NCBI GenBank assembly: GCA_031179305.1
Contig: JAPSHX010000001.1
Span: 186,001-250,000, forward strand
Origin: Paenarthrobacter sp.
GTDB taxonomy: Bacteria; Actinomycetota; Actinomycetes; Actinomycetales; Micrococcaceae
Direction of reading: 5' to 3'
Length of the DNA stretch: 64,000 nt
Under the pieces are notes generated by a model, which searched no databases, was not told the origin of the DNA, and worked only from the letters and a program-made list of their open reading frames with translations. Below, piece by piece: positions 44,558 through 52,109 of this stretch (within the stretch, counting starts at the first letter, position 1; the number at the start of each line of letters is the position of its first letter). The position numbers and the translations under genes were made by a program.

Positions 44558-44854
44558 ATGATCGGGATGCACATTCTGACCCACGTGGGATACGGCGCGG
44601 CCCTTCTAGCCTGTTCAGTGGGCGCCTGGGGTGCGATCACTGCGTGCATCTGGCCCATGTTCCAAAGGTCAACGAAAGCCGGCTTCACCAAACGCTTCCT
44701 AACGTCCCTCATCGCCTACTTCGCTCTGTACGTTGTAGCGCTTGTTGGCGGTGCGTACTTCTTCCCGCACGGTAACCTCTGGTTTTATATCCCGGCAGCT
44801 ATTGCCCTGGCGGCCATCGGACTTGCCGCTGCCTTCCGTGAGCTGCGCGCATGA
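44558..44854 (+). CDS. small three-helix membrane protein
   Basis: 98 aa, mainly three hydrophobic helices (~7-32, ~45-68, ~72-92) joined by short charged loops. No known motif. It overlaps the next gene by ATGA, so it is translated together with a small winged-helix regulator; the pair may form a sensing or export unit. A second in-frame ATG three codons in is an equally good start. Function unknown. Confidence 0.65.
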   Translation: MIGMHILTHVGYGAALLACSVGAWGAITACIWPMFQRSTKAGFTKRFLTSLIAYFALYVVALVGGAYFFPHGNLWFYIPAAIALAAIGLAAAFRELRA

Positions 44855-45156
44855 GCACGCCCGCAGAACACCCGAGGCACAAGCTCAACGAGCTCATCCA
44901 CTCGCCGGTCCGCTTCTCCATCATGGCGGCCCTCTCGAAGGCGGAGTCGCTGGACTTCAAGGACCTGCGAGACGCCATACAGGTGAGCGACTCCGTGTTG
45001 AGTAAGCAGCTCTCAATTTTGGAAAAGGCCGAGTTCGTAAAGATCAAAAAGAGCTTCGCCGGCAAGATGCCCCGGACGTCGGCTAGCCTGACGGCTGCCG
45101 GGCGGGACGTATGGGCGGCGCACTTGCAGACGCTGCGGGAGATTGCTGGCGGTTAG
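44851..45156 (+). CDS. winged-helix regulator (MarR/ArsR-like, HTH_27 type)
   Basis: 101 aa, a single winged-helix domain. LNELIHSPVRFSIMAALSKAES and FKDLRDAIQVSDSVLSKQLSILE (each split) form helices 1-4, with the recognition helix near residue 50; AEFVKIKKSFAGKMPRTSASLTAAGR is the wing. This is the typical stand-alone HTH_27 domain. It may control the coupled membrane protein gene. Confidence 0.85.
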   Translation: MSTPAEHPRHKLNELIHSPVRFSIMAALSKAESLDFKDLRDAIQVSDSVLSKQLSILEKAEFVKIKKSFAGKMPRTSASLTAAGRDVWAAHLQTLREIAGG

Positions 45157-45208
45157 GCGCGCTCGTTGTATCGGTGAGGCAAGCGCGACGCCGGGACTCG
45201 TGTTGGGG

Positions 45209-45391
45209 TCAAAGTGTCTTCCGCAACCTAGCGCTATTCCCGAAGTTGGCCAGACGCGGTTTCGCGTAGAGCCACGCGAGGAGTCCGAGGAACGGGAGTA
45301 CAAAAAACAGGACCATCCAGAGTGCTCGGGTGGTTTGGTCGAGACGAACCTCGCTGAGCACATCAAAGACTGCCCAGATGATCGATCCCAT
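45209..45391 (-). CDS. small membrane protein, PLDc_N-like
   Basis: 60 aa. One amphipathic N-terminal stretch and a strong hydrophobic helix (WMVLFFVLPFLGLLAWLYAKPR, split ~26-46) that resembles the short PLDc N-terminal membrane module (WxxVxxxxPxxGxxxYxxxG). The ribosome-binding site is weak. It lies in a 450-bp stretch otherwise empty between 45.16 and 45.6 kb. It is probably a genuine small membrane protein; function unknown. Confidence 0.5.
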   Translation of the reverse strand: MGSIIWAVFDVLSEVRLDQTTRALWMVLFFVLPFLGLLAWLYAKPRLANFGNSARLRKTL

Positions 45392-45608
45392 AGCGAAAAT
45401 AGCGGACGCTCCCGCCTACAACACCAAGATCCATTGCCAAGCTTCCAGGTCGTCCCCCTCGACCAGATGGTCCGATCAAAGTAGTACCCCTTGGTAGCGG
45501 CGGAGTAGCGTCCTGCCACCGCTCGTCTCAGTACCCAGAACTTGTAACGCTGCGGTAGGGGAGTGCTCTGGTGAACGAAGGGCTGAACATCATGGATATC
45601 TAATGGAG

Positions 45609-45854
45609 TCACGCAGGGGTAGAGCTTGGCTGATCCCCATCGTGAGTGGCAGATGTTACGTCCGCACTCCAGAGTGCTAGTCCATGTCCCGGCAAGGAAA
45701 CGAGCAATAGGCCGTCTGGCCCGGCAAGCGTCCAAGCCTCGTGCCGCTCGTCTGGCAGAACATCGATGGTGCTTCCGTCTGAGAATTCCAGGTGAAGAGC
45801 GCCGGCTTCGTTAGCGAAGCCGTTTACGACAGCCGAACGGACGATACTAAGCAC
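45609..45854 (-). CDS. small DUF6188-like protein
   Basis: 81 aa. ALHLEFSDGSTIDVLPDERHEAWTLAGPDGLLLVSLPGHGLALW (split) has the strand order of the DUF6188 family: a substrate-free beta sheet ending in a Trp. GTG start is inferred because a stop lies about 30 nt upstream in frame; no good ribosome-binding site. It follows the 170-aa gene on the same strand with a 55-bp gap. Confidence 0.45.
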   Translation of the reverse strand: MLSIVRSAVVNGFANEAGALHLEFSDGSTIDVLPDERHEAWTLAGPDGLLLVSLPGHGLALWSADVTSATHDGDQPSSTPA

Positions 45855-45909
45855 CGGCCCGAGCGTTTTGCAGTGCCTCGTCGACTACGGCTTCTGCGTA
45901 ACAACAGAA

Positions 45910-46422
45910 TTACTGGTCCCTTGCAGTTTCAAGAAGTTTGCGAACTTCGTCCGTGGATGCATCGAGAAAATCGACGAGCGCTTGCATGGGTGCCGGCCCT
46001 TCTCTCCATCCCCATACGTCGGCGTCATAAGCGTCGTCCAGTTCAACCAGGCCTTGGGCGAGCGGGTGTCCTTCATGCCGAACCACGGTGTGCGCCCAAG
46101 CCGCAAGTTCGCGTATTTGAAGTGTTCCTTCAATGACTCGGCGGGCATGAAAGTGGGCTGCGAGTAGCTGAGCGTCGTCTAGCGTCATGCTTGCAGTCGC
46201 CAGACCTTGCTCCCGAAGAGCTTCTTCAATGAGAGCTCCGAGGTGGAACACGTTGATCTTCACGGATGCTCCAGCGAGTTCACGGAGCGTTTCGCTGTCA
46301 TGACCCTCTAGGAGGGCATTCGTTGCAGCGGTAACCCCGACCTCTGCTGCATCTTGCTTCAAAAGCCATAGAGCGCGCGCCGCAAGAAGCTCCATGATCG
46401 CTGACGTTAGCTCTGAGGTCAC
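45910..46422 (-). CDS. 170-aa helical protein of unknown function
   Basis: Mostly alpha-helical, no signal peptide or membrane segment. Segments such as SAIMELLAARALWLLKQDAAEVG, TLRELAGASVKINVFHLGALIEEAL and VDFLDASTDEVRKLLETA (each split) give amphipathic helices. No recognisable catalytic motif. GTG start, weak ribosome-binding signal. With the DUF6188-like gene downstream it may form a two-gene unit of unknown purpose. Confidence 0.55.
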   Translation of the reverse strand: MTSELTSAIMELLAARALWLLKQDAAEVGVTAATNALLEGHDSETLRELAGASVKINVFHLGALIEEALREQGLATASMTLDDAQLLAAHFHARRVIEGTLQIRELAAWAHTVVRHEGHPLAQGLVELDDAYDADVWGWREGPAPMQALVDFLDASTDEVRKLLETARDQ

Positions 46423-46459
46423 GCGTTCAGCATAGTCATGCCCGGGGGCTGCTCTGTGC

Positions 46460-46963
46460 TTAGGAGGGTTCGCCGTCGTTGTTTGTTAGTAGGAACTTGC
46501 GCAAGAGGTTAGCGAGTTGCACTCGCTCGGTTTTGGACAGCCCTTCGAGCATCTTGTGTTGGTTCTCCACGTGGTGGTCTACCACCTCATCCACCAAGGC
46601 GAGTCCCTCAGGGGTGAGGCTGATCAGCAGTTGCCTGCGGTTGTCCGGGTTGGTTTCACGATGAACCAGCCCCCGGTTTACGAGTCGGTCCACGCGGTTG
46701 GTCATGGCTGCGGAACCGATCATCGTCAGGCTCGCGAGTCGCCCGGGAGTCAGCGGCGCTTCAGCTGCCGAGCGCCGGAGCGTTGCCAGCACGTCGTACT
46801 CCCACGGCTCCAGGCCGAACTGGCTCATGAACTTCTGCACGTCCAGTGAGGCCAGGCGGCTGGCCCTGTTCAGCCGGCCCAGAACGCCCATCGAACTGAC
46901 GTCCAGGTCGGGGCGCTCCTTGTTCCATTGCTCAAGAATCGTGTCTACTGCGTCGCGGTCCAT
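46460..46963 (-). CDS. MarR family regulator
   Basis: 167 aa winged-helix protein. AEAPLTPGRLASLTMIGSAAMTNRVDRLVNRG (split, ~62-95) is the helix-turn-helix and DNRRQLLISLTPEGLALVDEV the MarR wing. It is divergent from the EamA transporter gene with 87 bp between starts; the AT-rich gap holds CAAATAGTTCGACATCAAAA, which could contain its binding site. Probably represses the transporter. Confidence 0.92.
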   Translation of the reverse strand: MDRDAVDTILEQWNKERPDLDVSSMGVLGRLNRASRLASLDVQKFMSQFGLEPWEYDVLATLRRSAAEAPLTPGRLASLTMIGSAAMTNRVDRLVNRGLVHRETNPDNRRQLLISLTPEGLALVDEVVDHHVENQHKMLEGLSKTERVQLANLLRKFLLTNNDGEPS

Positions 46964-47050
46964 TGTCCTCCCATGCTTGACCTCAAACAGTACAACACCT
47001 ACATTGTCTTATATCAAATAGTTCGACATCAAAATGTATGGAAGTGAATA

Positions 47051-47950
47051 ATGGATAAGGCGTCTCCTCGGGATCTATTCATCACTGCACTGGCGCCCAT
47101 GGTCTGGGGATCCTCTTACTTGGTGACCACCGAGTTTCTCCCCGCCGACAGGCCGCTCCTGGCCGCAACCGTCCGTGCCCTTCCGGCTGGCATCGTGCTG
47201 ATGCTCGTCACCCGCACATGGCCGCGGGGGAGCTGGTGGTTCAAGGCGGCCGCCCTGGGCGCACTCAACATCGGGCTGTTCTTCTTCCTCCTGTTCTTCA
47301 CCGCCTACCAACTGCCCGGCGGGGTGGCGGCGCTGGTCGGGTCGATTCAGCCGCTGTTCGTGTTGCTTCTTGGAGTGCCGCTGCTGGGGGAGCGGATACG
47401 TATGACGCACATCATTGCTTGCGGAGTGGGAGCCGCAGGTGTCGGTTTGCTCGTCCTGCGATCAGACGCGTCGCTGACTTTTGTGGGTGTGCTCGCCGGG
47501 ATGGCGGCGGCGCTGAGCATGGCGGCCGGCATCGTTCTCACCAAACGCTGGGGAAGACCCGACGGCGTGGGGCTGCTTGGGTTTACCGGCCTGCAGTTGG
47601 GGATGGGCGGGGTTATGCTCCTGCCGGTGACGCTGGTGGTTGAAGGGCTGCCGGGGTCGGTCTCGGTGCCTAACCTGGCAGGGTTTGCGTACCTCAGCGT
47701 GATCGGTGCGCTGGCTGCCTACGCGGTCTGGTTCCGGGGGATTCAACGATTGCCCACGATGGTGGTGTCGTTCCTGGGATTCCTGAGCCCTTTGGTAGCT
47801 ACGGTGCTGGGGTTTGCGTTCCTGGGGGAGGCGTTGTCGGGCTGGCAGATTGTGGGGGCTCTGTTAGTTCTGGCGGCTGTGTTTTTGGTGCAACGGCCGG
47901 GGGCGGTTGTGGGCCGGCAAACTGCCACAGAAAGTGGAAGTGCCCGGTGA
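47051..47950 (+). CDS. EamA family transporter (DMT superfamily)
   Basis: 299 aa, ten hydrophobic helices in two EamA repeats. WGSSYLVTTEFLP (~17) and YQLPGGVAALVGSIQPLFVLLLG (split) are characteristic, with LGFLSPLVATVLGFAFLGE in the second repeat. Such proteins export amino acids or other metabolites. ATG start; the divergent MarR gene suggests inducible efflux. Confidence 0.92.
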   Translation: MDKASPRDLFITALAPMVWGSSYLVTTEFLPADRPLLAATVRALPAGIVLMLVTRTWPRGSWWFKAAALGALNIGLFFFLLFFTAYQLPGGVAALVGSIQPLFVLLLGVPLLGERIRMTHIIACGVGAAGVGLLVLRSDASLTFVGVLAGMAAALSMAAGIVLTKRWGRPDGVGLLGFTGLQLGMGGVMLLPVTLVVEGLPGSVSVPNLAGFAYLSVIGALAAYAVWFRGIQRLPTMVVSFLGFLSPLVATVLGFAFLGEALSGWQIVGALLVLAAVFLVQRPGAVVGRQTATESGSAR

Positions 47951-47996
47951 GCAATAGAGCAAATGTCTGACCGCGGCAAGCCAGATGGGCTCGTAC

Positions 47997-48025
47997 TACG
48001 TAGTCCGTTCAGAACAGACTACGTA
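47997..48025. terminator. hairpin between convergent EamA and DUF6308-like genes
   Basis: A 9-bp stem TACGTAGTC/GACTACGTA with an 11-nt loop. It lies in the 91-bp gap between convergent genes, at the left edge of the proposed defence island. Confidence 0.5.
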
Positions 48026-48041
48026 CTTGCGCCCTGCTTTC

Positions 48042-48725
48042 TCACGAATCTGCATCCTCCCTAACAGTCATGCCAAGCTTTTTCCCGTGCATCCAGAGGG
48101 CAACGTCCATGGTGCGTAAGTCAGAAATTTGGAGGCTAATTCCGGATTTTTCCCTTATTGCGGTAAGCCGCTCAGGAAGTCCGGCTCCATCGGTCAGAGC
48201 AGCGTGCCAAGTCCGCCATTGAGTGTCGTTGTTGTTCAGGCCCATGAGCGGACCTACTACAGAATCGTAGATGGGGACGAGGCGAGGGCGCTTTCGGGCC
48301 ATTATCTTGCTTGCCGTGGTGGGCCCGATGCCCCACCGGTACGTGTCTGTGCCGCGGAGCAAACGCCAGAGTTTGCTGGCAGGACTCAGAGCACCAAGGA
48401 TGGTTTCGTACTCGTCGGCCGTAACGGCTGCCAGATCCAAATCGGTCGGAATCTCCTCCAGCAACCTCCTAGCCTCCGCGCTACGAGTTTCAACGAGCCC
48501 GATTATCGCTGGGGCTGGCACTGGCACCGATAGGAAGGAGACGGCGAGGAGATCATCTGCCGTGATGGCGTTTGCCACCTCTACCCGGTCGCCTCCTCCG
48601 GCCCAGTTGTCGAAGCGACTTCCGGTCTGAGGGACACCGTTGCGGTAGAGCTTCGTGTAATACTCATTCACGAGAGCAGCAGCCTCGTCCACGAGCGCAG
48701 GTAAGAGAATTTCCGGCAAGGCCAT
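48042..48725 (-). CDS. DUF6308-like protein
   Basis: 227 aa. The central YRWGIGPTTASKIMARKRPRLVPIYDS (split ~135-160) resembles a helix-hairpin-helix that in DNA glycosylases holds the backbone, and matches a conserved actinobacterial family (DUF6308). No catalytic residues are evident. It is the last gene of the leftward cluster, 68 bp after the GIY-YIG gene. The name rests on recollection of the family; the function is unknown. Confidence 0.6.
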   Translation of the reverse strand: MALPEILLPALVDEAAALVNEYYTKLYRNGVPQTGSRFDNWAGGGDRVEVANAITADDLLAVSFLSVPVPAPAIIGLVETRSAEARRLLEEIPTDLDLAAVTADEYETILGALSPASKLWRLLRGTDTYRWGIGPTTASKIMARKRPRLVPIYDSVVGPLMGLNNNDTQWRTWHAALTDGAGLPERLTAIREKSGISLQISDLRTMDVALWMHGKKLGMTVREDADS

Positions 48726-48793
48726 CGTTGAATCCTTCGTGTGCGTTGTTGGCGAGTTTTACGGGCCGCGGAATGGCCCATTGGTCGTGCGGT

Positions 48794-49684
48794 TCAGCTT
48801 TCCTGCGGCTTGGGCCAGTAGGTAAAGGCGCTGATGTCGCCGCGCTTTTTTGGAGGCGTCCGATAGCCGTACCTTCCCACGATCTCATCGTGCAACGGTC
48901 CGCTCAGAACGGGGTCCACGCTGAACCCACGGCGGCCCGTTTTGGCGTCCAACTCCCAACTGCCCTGTCGGATATGAAATAGGCCTCGAGTTACTCCGCG
49001 GTGGACGGCCACCACGTGTTTGACCTTGAGTCTTTCCACGGCTTTCGGATCGATCCGCCACCATGCTCTCACCGAGTCACCGAGTTCAGTCGCGATTAGC
49101 GACTTGTTGGACGCGCTTAGCCATTCAGTTCGGAAACCATAGCCAGCGCGCATTCCACCACCTGGTAGAGGTTCCTCCAGGTCTACCCACGGCTTTAGCG
49201 TGATAAGTAGGAGCGGGGGAGTTTGAGGAGGGAGTTTAGGGGCACCGAACTCCGCCACTATATTTGCCAACGTTTCTATTCCGTGGCCCTTCGAGGATTC
49301 GCGTCGCTCATTGGTCAACTGGTCGAGGTTGGCCAGCGGGTGCAACCCAGATACCGGCCGGACCAAGAATGTTGATAAGAGATCTATGGCCGCTGCCTCC
49401 ACTTGCGTGTACTCGGAGCTCATGCCATGTCGCAGTATCCAGATGTCTGGCTCGAGTCCTGCCGCACGAATTTCTTGGATGGTTCGGATCTTGCGAGAAT
49501 GCTCAGCTGTCGATTCGTCCTCGGGCGAGGACAGTGCTTCGGCTTCGAGCCCATGGTCGGCCACACGAGTCCGGGAACCTTTGCCCACGTAGAAGGGTAC
49601 TGATGTTCTTGGGTCCAAGAGCATGTACACGTAGTTGCCCAAATGCTCAGCTACCTGTTCCAAGATCTTTGGATCAATTTTCAT
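48794..49684 (-). CDS. LEM-3-like GIY-YIG domain protein
   Basis: 296 aa. Residues ~16-43 (YVYMLLDPRTSVPFYVGKG, then SRTRVADH) are the start of a GIY-YIG fold, in which YVY and YVG replace GIY and YIG, as in LEM-3/ANKLE1 nucleases. A conserved Glu would follow in the helix YTQVEAAAI (~115). The C-terminal ~130 residues have WWRIDPKAV, GLFHIRQGSW and similar beta-rich motifs of unknown role. ATG 49684 overlaps the upstream SIR2 gene by 11 bp. It may be a DNA or RNA nuclease of a defence system. Confidence 0.75.
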   Translation of the reverse strand: MKIDPKILEQVAEHLGNYVYMLLDPRTSVPFYVGKGSRTRVADHGLEAEALSSPEDESTAEHSRKIRTIQEIRAAGLEPDIWILRHGMSSEYTQVEAAAIDLLSTFLVRPVSGLHPLANLDQLTNERRESSKGHGIETLANIVAEFGAPKLPPQTPPLLLITLKPWVDLEEPLPGGGMRAGYGFRTEWLSASNKSLIATELGDSVRAWWRIDPKAVERLKVKHVVAVHRGVTRGLFHIRQGSWELDAKTGRRGFSVDPVLSGPLHDEIVGRYGYRTPPKKRGDISAFTYWPKPQES

Positions 49685-51299
49685 TGCCTGCCCTGTCTGT
49701 GTAAAACGCATCGGGGTCGAATCCCAAATTGGTGAGCGTCTTACTGATGACACCCCATACCTCCGCGGTTGCCGGTGTCTGTTGCAGTCTTGCAAGTGCC
49801 AACAGATATCGACGCAGTTCAATCTCGTCCGGGCTGAGGCCTTGTGTGTAGGCGGGCGCAAGCAAATACGAGTGTTCATCGGCGGCGTAAGCAGCTGTCA
49901 TGTCCAGAAAGATCTCCATATCGCGGCCAGCCTCTTGAATGGCTGCATCTCGTTCGCTGCTCGTCGTCCAAGTGGGGAACGATCCGGTCATGGGGAGGAT
50001 GTCGAGCTTGCCGGACCAGACCAGTCGTTGGTGCGGCTCGTCGAAGAGGCTAAGAACCGTGCCCATCTGCTGCCTTTGCGGGTCGTGGCTCGGCAAGGCC
50101 CTTCGCACGTCGTGAACGATTTCGTGGAAATGGTCATCGGCAAGGCCAAAGCCGACGAACAGCAAGTGATGTGTCAGCAGGTGTGCTTTGACCAAGGCGG
50201 ACAAGGCCGCGCGACTGCTGTTGAAGCCGAGGTAGTCGTCCCGGGTGAGCACGATTGTGTCCGGCTTGCTGACTGATCCATGAAGCTTCAACAGCCACTC
50301 GCCGCCAACGCTTGGAACATTTTCCGGTAGAACAGTTCGCGGTCGTTGGGCGTCCGCGCATGCCATCTCGAAGAGACGATCGTAGTTGAGTGTGATAGCG
50401 CCAGCGGATGGCAAGGTTGCCAAGAGAGCCGGCGCCAGTCCATAACGAGGTAGATCGACGACGGTGGCCACCGCCTTTTCGAATGCCGCCCGGGAACCAT
50501 GCTGATCCACATACATCTGCTCGAGGACGCTAGCTTGGTCCAAGGGCCCAAGCCGGTCAAAGTCTACGTTTGAGGCGTCCTTCAGGTCGATGCCATCGCG
50601 AAGGCGCTCCAGAAGTTGGCCCCACGTAGGAGCCCCCGCGCTAACACTTACGCCGGCCCCCAAAAAGGGCACAAGATGGCCAGCCTTCGCTTTGCCACCG
50701 AGAGTTAGAGCCTTGGCCTGAAGCTGTGGATCCAATGGCGTCCATCCGCTTCCTGCGGCTTGCGCTTCACGGCGAAGTTTTTGGGCGAGAGAGAAAGCAG
50801 CCCGATCTTGGAGAACCAGAACGATGTCAACTGAGTAGCGCTCACTCAGGTCTGAAGCGCAATTGAGGATATCCCTCACCACCGCGCCAAGATGTCGTCC
50901 TGCACCACCACCGGCAGTACCAAAAAACGGCATCGCCAGCAGAGGGAACGGTCTCTGCGAAGACGGCTCTCGAAGACTGTCTTTTGCCGCTTTGACGAAT
51001 GCTTCCAATCGTTCGGCCACGACCTGTGGTCCCCATGCCATGTTGTTGGGAACCGCGGTGAGCACCGGTAGTGGCGACGTTTGGTCCCAGTCCTTGACGG
51101 CTTGGGCGAAGAGGCGGCCTGTGTGGAAATCGTCTCCACATGACGCCGCCGCAAGGTGTTGTAGGTCTTCGTGGGCACCGAGCCAATGACGTCTAATGGT
51201 TAGAAATGAGTCCGTAGGAAGGAGCCACGCATCGCATTCCAGGTTCAGGATGTCGGCCATCGTGACGAAAACATGGGGAATAGTCATGGGCGGTGGCAT
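49674..51299 (-). CDS. macro-like domain + SIR2-like NADase protein
   Basis: 541 aa. Residues ~5-175 look like a macro-type ADP-ribose fold: DILNLECDAWLLPTDS, FPLLAMPFFGTAGGGAG and SVDIVLVLQDRAAFSLA correspond to macro strands and loops. Residues ~205-430 are a SIR2-like domain: VPFLGAGVSVSAGAPTW (~210), TLNYDRLF, KLHGSV and LLFVGFGLADDHF, with the catalytic His and NYD intact. In defence proteins such as ThsA and Dsr this fold destroys NAD. Start uncertain: ATG 51299 preferred, ATG 51287 and TTG 51326 possible. It is overlapped by the GIY-YIG gene downstream. Confidence 0.8.
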   Translation of the reverse strand: MPPPMTIPHVFVTMADILNLECDAWLLPTDSFLTIRRHWLGAHEDLQHLAAASCGDDFHTGRLFAQAVKDWDQTSPLPVLTAVPNNMAWGPQVVAERLEAFVKAAKDSLREPSSQRPFPLLAMPFFGTAGGGAGRHLGAVVRDILNCASDLSERYSVDIVLVLQDRAAFSLAQKLRREAQAAGSGWTPLDPQLQAKALTLGGKAKAGHLVPFLGAGVSVSAGAPTWGQLLERLRDGIDLKDASNVDFDRLGPLDQASVLEQMYVDQHGSRAAFEKAVATVVDLPRYGLAPALLATLPSAGAITLNYDRLFEMACADAQRPRTVLPENVPSVGGEWLLKLHGSVSKPDTIVLTRDDYLGFNSSRAALSALVKAHLLTHHLLFVGFGLADDHFHEIVHDVRRALPSHDPQRQQMGTVLSLFDEPHQRLVWSGKLDILPMTGSFPTWTTSSERDAAIQEAGRDMEIFLDMTAAYAADEHSYLLAPAYTQGLSPDEIELRRYLLALARLQQTPATAEVWGVISKTLTNLGFDPDAFYTDRAGNEN

Positions 51300-51335
51300 C
51301 CAAAGCTCTGGGTCTGAACTGGGCAAGTTTGATTC

Positions 51336-52022
51336 TTATGTAAGGGCATTGAGGAGCCGCTCGAGGTTACGCTCGAAGGCGGCTTTGCCATTGCCATCCG
51401 GTGCGGGGATGCGAATCAGGGGAGGGTGCCCCATGGCAGGCGTGGCGAGATCACGCAGTGCGTCGTAGTACGCGCGTTGTCGTTGCCTTCCACCAACGCC
51501 GAAGGCTACGGCAGACTTTGAATGCCTGTACTTATCTGCTAGCGGTGAGTACCGTTCGCAGAGTGACGAATATTGGTTCACGTCAAAGCCCAGCGGCAAT
51601 GCGCCAGGGTAAAAACTGAAGGTCTGCAGCCGAAAGCTGGTGAAATGCTGTATCTCGTCGACTTCGATGATGGTCCCAGTGCCTTCATGTATAAAGTCGC
51701 CAGGAAGTGCAGTAGTTCGTTTGACGGACTGCTCTGCACCTTTGCCTCCGAGCGAAGCAAAGATTTTCTCCAAAGGAACTGCAACAGCCGAAGCGGAATC
51801 TGGGAGGCCAAAGTGGCCACGTTGATTTAGCCACGGCATCTTGTAACGGACAAGCTGGACACCGTGCTTCAGTGCAGTCTCAACAAACGCATTCTCACAA
51901 TCTCCAACAGGCATGGGCTCATCATAGTGGTCCGGGTGGCGGACCAGAGGCACACAGAGGGACCGAACAAAGGTTGCGAGCTTCGGGCCGTCTGCCACGC
52001 TGCATACGATGTTCACTGCCAT
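51336..52022 (-). CDS. DUF7255-like protein with DExQH motif
   Basis: 228 aa, not firmly recognised. GTGTIIEVDEIQHFTSFR (~125-142) contains an E-x-D-E-x-Q-H-F run that resembles the core of a PD-(D/E)XK-like fold in which IEV/QH ends strand 3. The following FSFYPGALPLGFD and KYRHSKSAVAFGVGGRQRQRAYYDAL are charged helical parts. It is first in the leftward cluster, about 37 bp before the SIR2 gene, and diverges from the ATPase gene. ATG 52022 is chosen; an internal ATG at 51914 is possible. Nuclease function is inference. Confidence 0.55.
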   Translation of the reverse strand: MAVNIVCSVADGPKLATFVRSLCVPLVRHPDHYDEPMPVGDCENAFVETALKHGVQLVRYKMPWLNQRGHFGLPDSASAVAVPLEKIFASLGGKGAEQSVKRTTALPGDFIHEGTGTIIEVDEIQHFTSFRLQTFSFYPGALPLGFDVNQYSSLCERYSPLADKYRHSKSAVAFGVGGRQRQRAYYDALRDLATPAMGHPPLIRIPAPDGNGKAAFERNLERLLNALT

Positions 52023-52109
52023 CAAGAAGTCGGCTCCCGACGCTTCACAATAGCGTTCGCCGATCGAGCCTTACCCGACCAAAAGGCTTAGGCCAGGTAT
52101 CTTGGCAAT
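52023..52109. promoter_or_regulatory. divergent promoter region of the two defence-like operons
   Basis: An 87-bp gap between the leftward DUF7255-like gene and the rightward ATPase gene must carry promoters or regulatory sites for both operons. No consensus hexamer pair or palindrome is convincing by eye, and no regulator gene is encoded in either operon. Confidence 0.35.

Noticed and set aside
45013..45735. 240-residue leftward frame over the winged-helix and PLDc_N-like genes
   Set aside because: Arg/Ser/Cys-rich with no domain, and it overlaps two better candidates.
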